From an uncultured Clostridia bacterium (GTDB lineage: Bacteria; Bacillota; Clostridia; Christensenellales; CAG-138), in assembly GCA_934633985.1 (NCBI GenBank), contig CAKTYU010000016.1, positions 1-32,983 on the forward strand: DNA of 32,983 nt. The letters are read 5' to 3'. Positions 31,889-32,983 of the stretch are shown here, piece by piece; positions within the stretch are counted from its first letter, which is position 1, and the number at the start of each line of letters is the position of its first letter. The notes beneath the pieces were generated by a model. It made no database searches. It was not told the origin of the DNA and saw nothing but the letters and a program-made list of their open reading frames with translations. Both the position numbers and the translations under genes were made by a program.

Positions 31889-32083
31889 TCAGGCGACGTT
31901 CTCGCCGTTGCTGTCTTTGTCCGTTTTTGCCCCGTCCCGCGCCGCCTGCCATTCGGCAAATTCCCGCTGCCCTTCCTCACTCTCGTAAAAGGCGAGAATA
32001 TCCGGCAGCAGAATTCGGGCGATGTTCTCGATCTCATGCTGCGGGATGCCGCTGTTGTTGGTGAGCTTTTTCCGCCTGCTCAA
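31889..32083 (-). CDS. Small conserved-looking protein, possibly from a mobile element
   Basis: The protein has 64 residues if started at TTG 32083, behind CGGAGGTG. It begins MSRRKKLTNNSGIPQHEIE, has a central amphipathic stretch ARILLPDILAFYESEEGQRE, and ends in a polar tail. I recall similar small proteins from integrative elements of gut Clostridia, but no function is known to me. An in-frame ATG at 32185 would give 98 residues with a very basic extension; the ribosome binding site favours the shorter form. Confidence 0.6.
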   Translation of the reverse strand: MSRRKKLTNNSGIPQHEIENIARILLPDILAFYESEEGQREFAEWQAARDGAKTDKDSNGENVA

Positions 32084-32283
32084 GTTGCACCTCCGAAAAA
32101 GTATTTTGCCGCAGCTTTCTCCCGTGCGGCAGAGGAATGGCGTCTTGAGCGTCTTTTGCCGTCTATGCTTCTTTTCCCTTCGCATCCTTCCTTTCCTATC
32201 TGAAAATGAAAACGCAGCCGCCTACAAAGCCTTTCGGCCCGTCTGCGTCTGCATGGTGTCCTGTGTCTGAAATTGTGTTATCA

Positions 32284-32311
32284 TTATAGCAGCGATGGGG
32301 CTGCCCGTCAA
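32284..32311 (-). promoter_or_regulatory. Promoter of the small minus-strand gene
   Basis: On the minus strand it reads TTGACG, 16 nt, TATAAT. It predicts a leader of about 190 nt before the TTG start at 32083. Confidence 0.6.
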
Positions 32312-32412
32312 TACCACGGGAATGAAGCGGCTGACAGCGTATTTTTGGCAGCGGCTACCGAAATTGTTCTGTGGCTTGCAAATTGGCAATGGCAGTAGCG
32401 CAGCAACCGCCA

Positions 32413-32453
32413 GCCGTCAATGGTCAAGATGAACGCTTCGCGCCATTGACTGC
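32413..32453. repeat. Inverted repeat in the gene-free stretch
   Basis: GCCGTCAATGG (32413-32423) and CCATTGACTGC (32443-32453) are complementary except for one base, around a 19-nt loop. Apart from this repeat and a TATAAT box at 32877, the stretch 32312-32977 shows no supported gene. Confidence 0.55.
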
Positions 32454-32876
32454 CGCCGCGCTATTTAGCAGACAAGGCGGACAGACACAAGCCGTGCCTG
32501 CCCGCCTATACACATTCTGGCGATTGTAGATATTGGATTTTCAACCGGAGTTGTAGCCGGGTGCGCCCTGTTTTGGGGCGTACCCGCTGCTGTTGTTTGC
32601 TGTCTATCTTCGTATGGTGGCGGCACGGGAGAGTTTGCGTAAAGCAGGGTTTGGGGAAGGCATTCCCCAACAAGATTCTGATAGGAACGGAATGAACGGC
32701 AGGCGAAATCTATCTCTGGCAATTCAGCTCTGCCTTTGCCGCAAACTGCGTATTTCTTCCTTTTATAACCTGCAACACCAGATACCCGATAGATGTGTGT
32801 TGACTGCATTAGCTTTTTCAATGCCCATGCTGTGATTCTTGGTCTAAGGCCGGTAGAAATTGCCGCTCCCGCATGA

Positions 32877-32882
32877 TATAAT
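32877..32882 (+). promoter_or_regulatory. -10 box upstream of the last gene start
   Basis: TATAAT lies 96 nt before the ATG at 32978. The -35 region (TAGAAA, 17 nt away) is weak. Confidence 0.35.
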
Positions 32883-32977
32883 AAATTTGGAAAAGTTTTT
32901 CCTGTCCACGCAATGAACGGCGATTTTTGTTGTCTATATAGGTGAAAGGCCTTTACGCAGAAAGAAGGGAGGGCGCA

Positions 32978-32983
32978 ATGAGA
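32978..32983 (+). CDS. Start of a gene cut by the window end
   Basis: ATGAGA follows a good ribosome binding site (AAGGGAGGG). Only two codons are visible, so nothing can be said about the product. Confidence 0.35.

Larger units (their letters stand above)
31841..32983. mobile_element. Possible edge of an integrated element
   Basis: After tRNA-Leu the gene density and style change. A small gene of a type I associate with clostridial conjugative elements sits behind a long leader, then come about 550 nt without a supported gene, an inverted repeat, a TATAAT box and the start of another gene. tRNA-Leu is a frequent integration site. No integrase, relaxase or direct repeat of the tRNA end is visible, so this is an inference. 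Confidence 0.3.

Noticed and set aside
32465..32821. 118-codon minus-strand frame
   Set aside because: It has no clear ribosome binding site and an odd composition. Similar translations appear in databases from repeated intergenic DNA, so I left it out.

Overview
The window looks like a chromosomal piece of a spore-forming, anaerobic, fairly GC-rich member of the Clostridia (Bacillota). The reasons are two alpha/beta-type small acid-soluble spore proteins, an Rnf ion-translocating ferredoxin:NAD+ oxidoreductase operon, the Firmicute order asp23 - fakA - recG, an ECF transporter, strong AGGAGG-type ribosome binding sites, sigma-A promoters and two sortase-type surface proteins ending in a PKTGD motif. 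No genus can be named from the sequence alone. The genes with recognisable products look intact, and there is no CRISPR array, rRNA or recognisable transposase.

Layout. 1-2640: a cassette in which a secreted, wall-anchored protein gene sits between inverted repeat arms. The arms carry three near-identical mini-genes for 25-27 aa hydrophobic peptides, each with its own promoter and (where visible) a perfect sigma-A promoter firing back antisense. This is the layout of a type I toxin-antitoxin system. 2700-4870: a thioredoxin/ferredoxin-thioredoxin-reductase pair, a small membrane protein, a pentapeptide-repeat protein and two half-size TauE/SafE permeases. 5044-9424: rnfC-D-E-A-B, with no rnfG where it would be expected. 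9557-10071: five tRNAs (Val, Asp, Phe, Gly, Cys) behind one promoter and before one terminator. 10134-11559 (minus strand): a lipoprotein with an internal duplication and a low-molecular-weight phosphotyrosine phosphatase.

11738-20795 (minus strand) is one nine-gene unit: ECF ATPase, EcfT and a membrane S-like component, then an M20 peptidase, Asp/Glu/hydantoin racemase, DUF1177 protein, AroM-family protein, an unrecognised Cys-rich protein and an M29-like aminopeptidase. A PucR-type regulator is transcribed divergently from it. I read this as a dedicated import-and-breakdown route for an unidentified small amide, peptide-like or hydantoin-like compound. It is one of the two best candidates for an undescribed system, with the mini type I toxin-antitoxin family.

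22735-28606: a DMT permease, a DUF2461 protein, and then asp23, fakA and recG. 28710-31440: two SASP genes in direct orientation around a second PKTGD surface protein on the opposite strand. 31473-31660: tRNA-Leu(CAA) with its own promoter and terminator. After it the sequence changes character (31840-32983): a small minus-strand gene with a long leader, an inverted repeat, and the first codons of a gene cut by the window end. This resembles the edge of an integrated mobile element, but no integrase or attachment site is visible.
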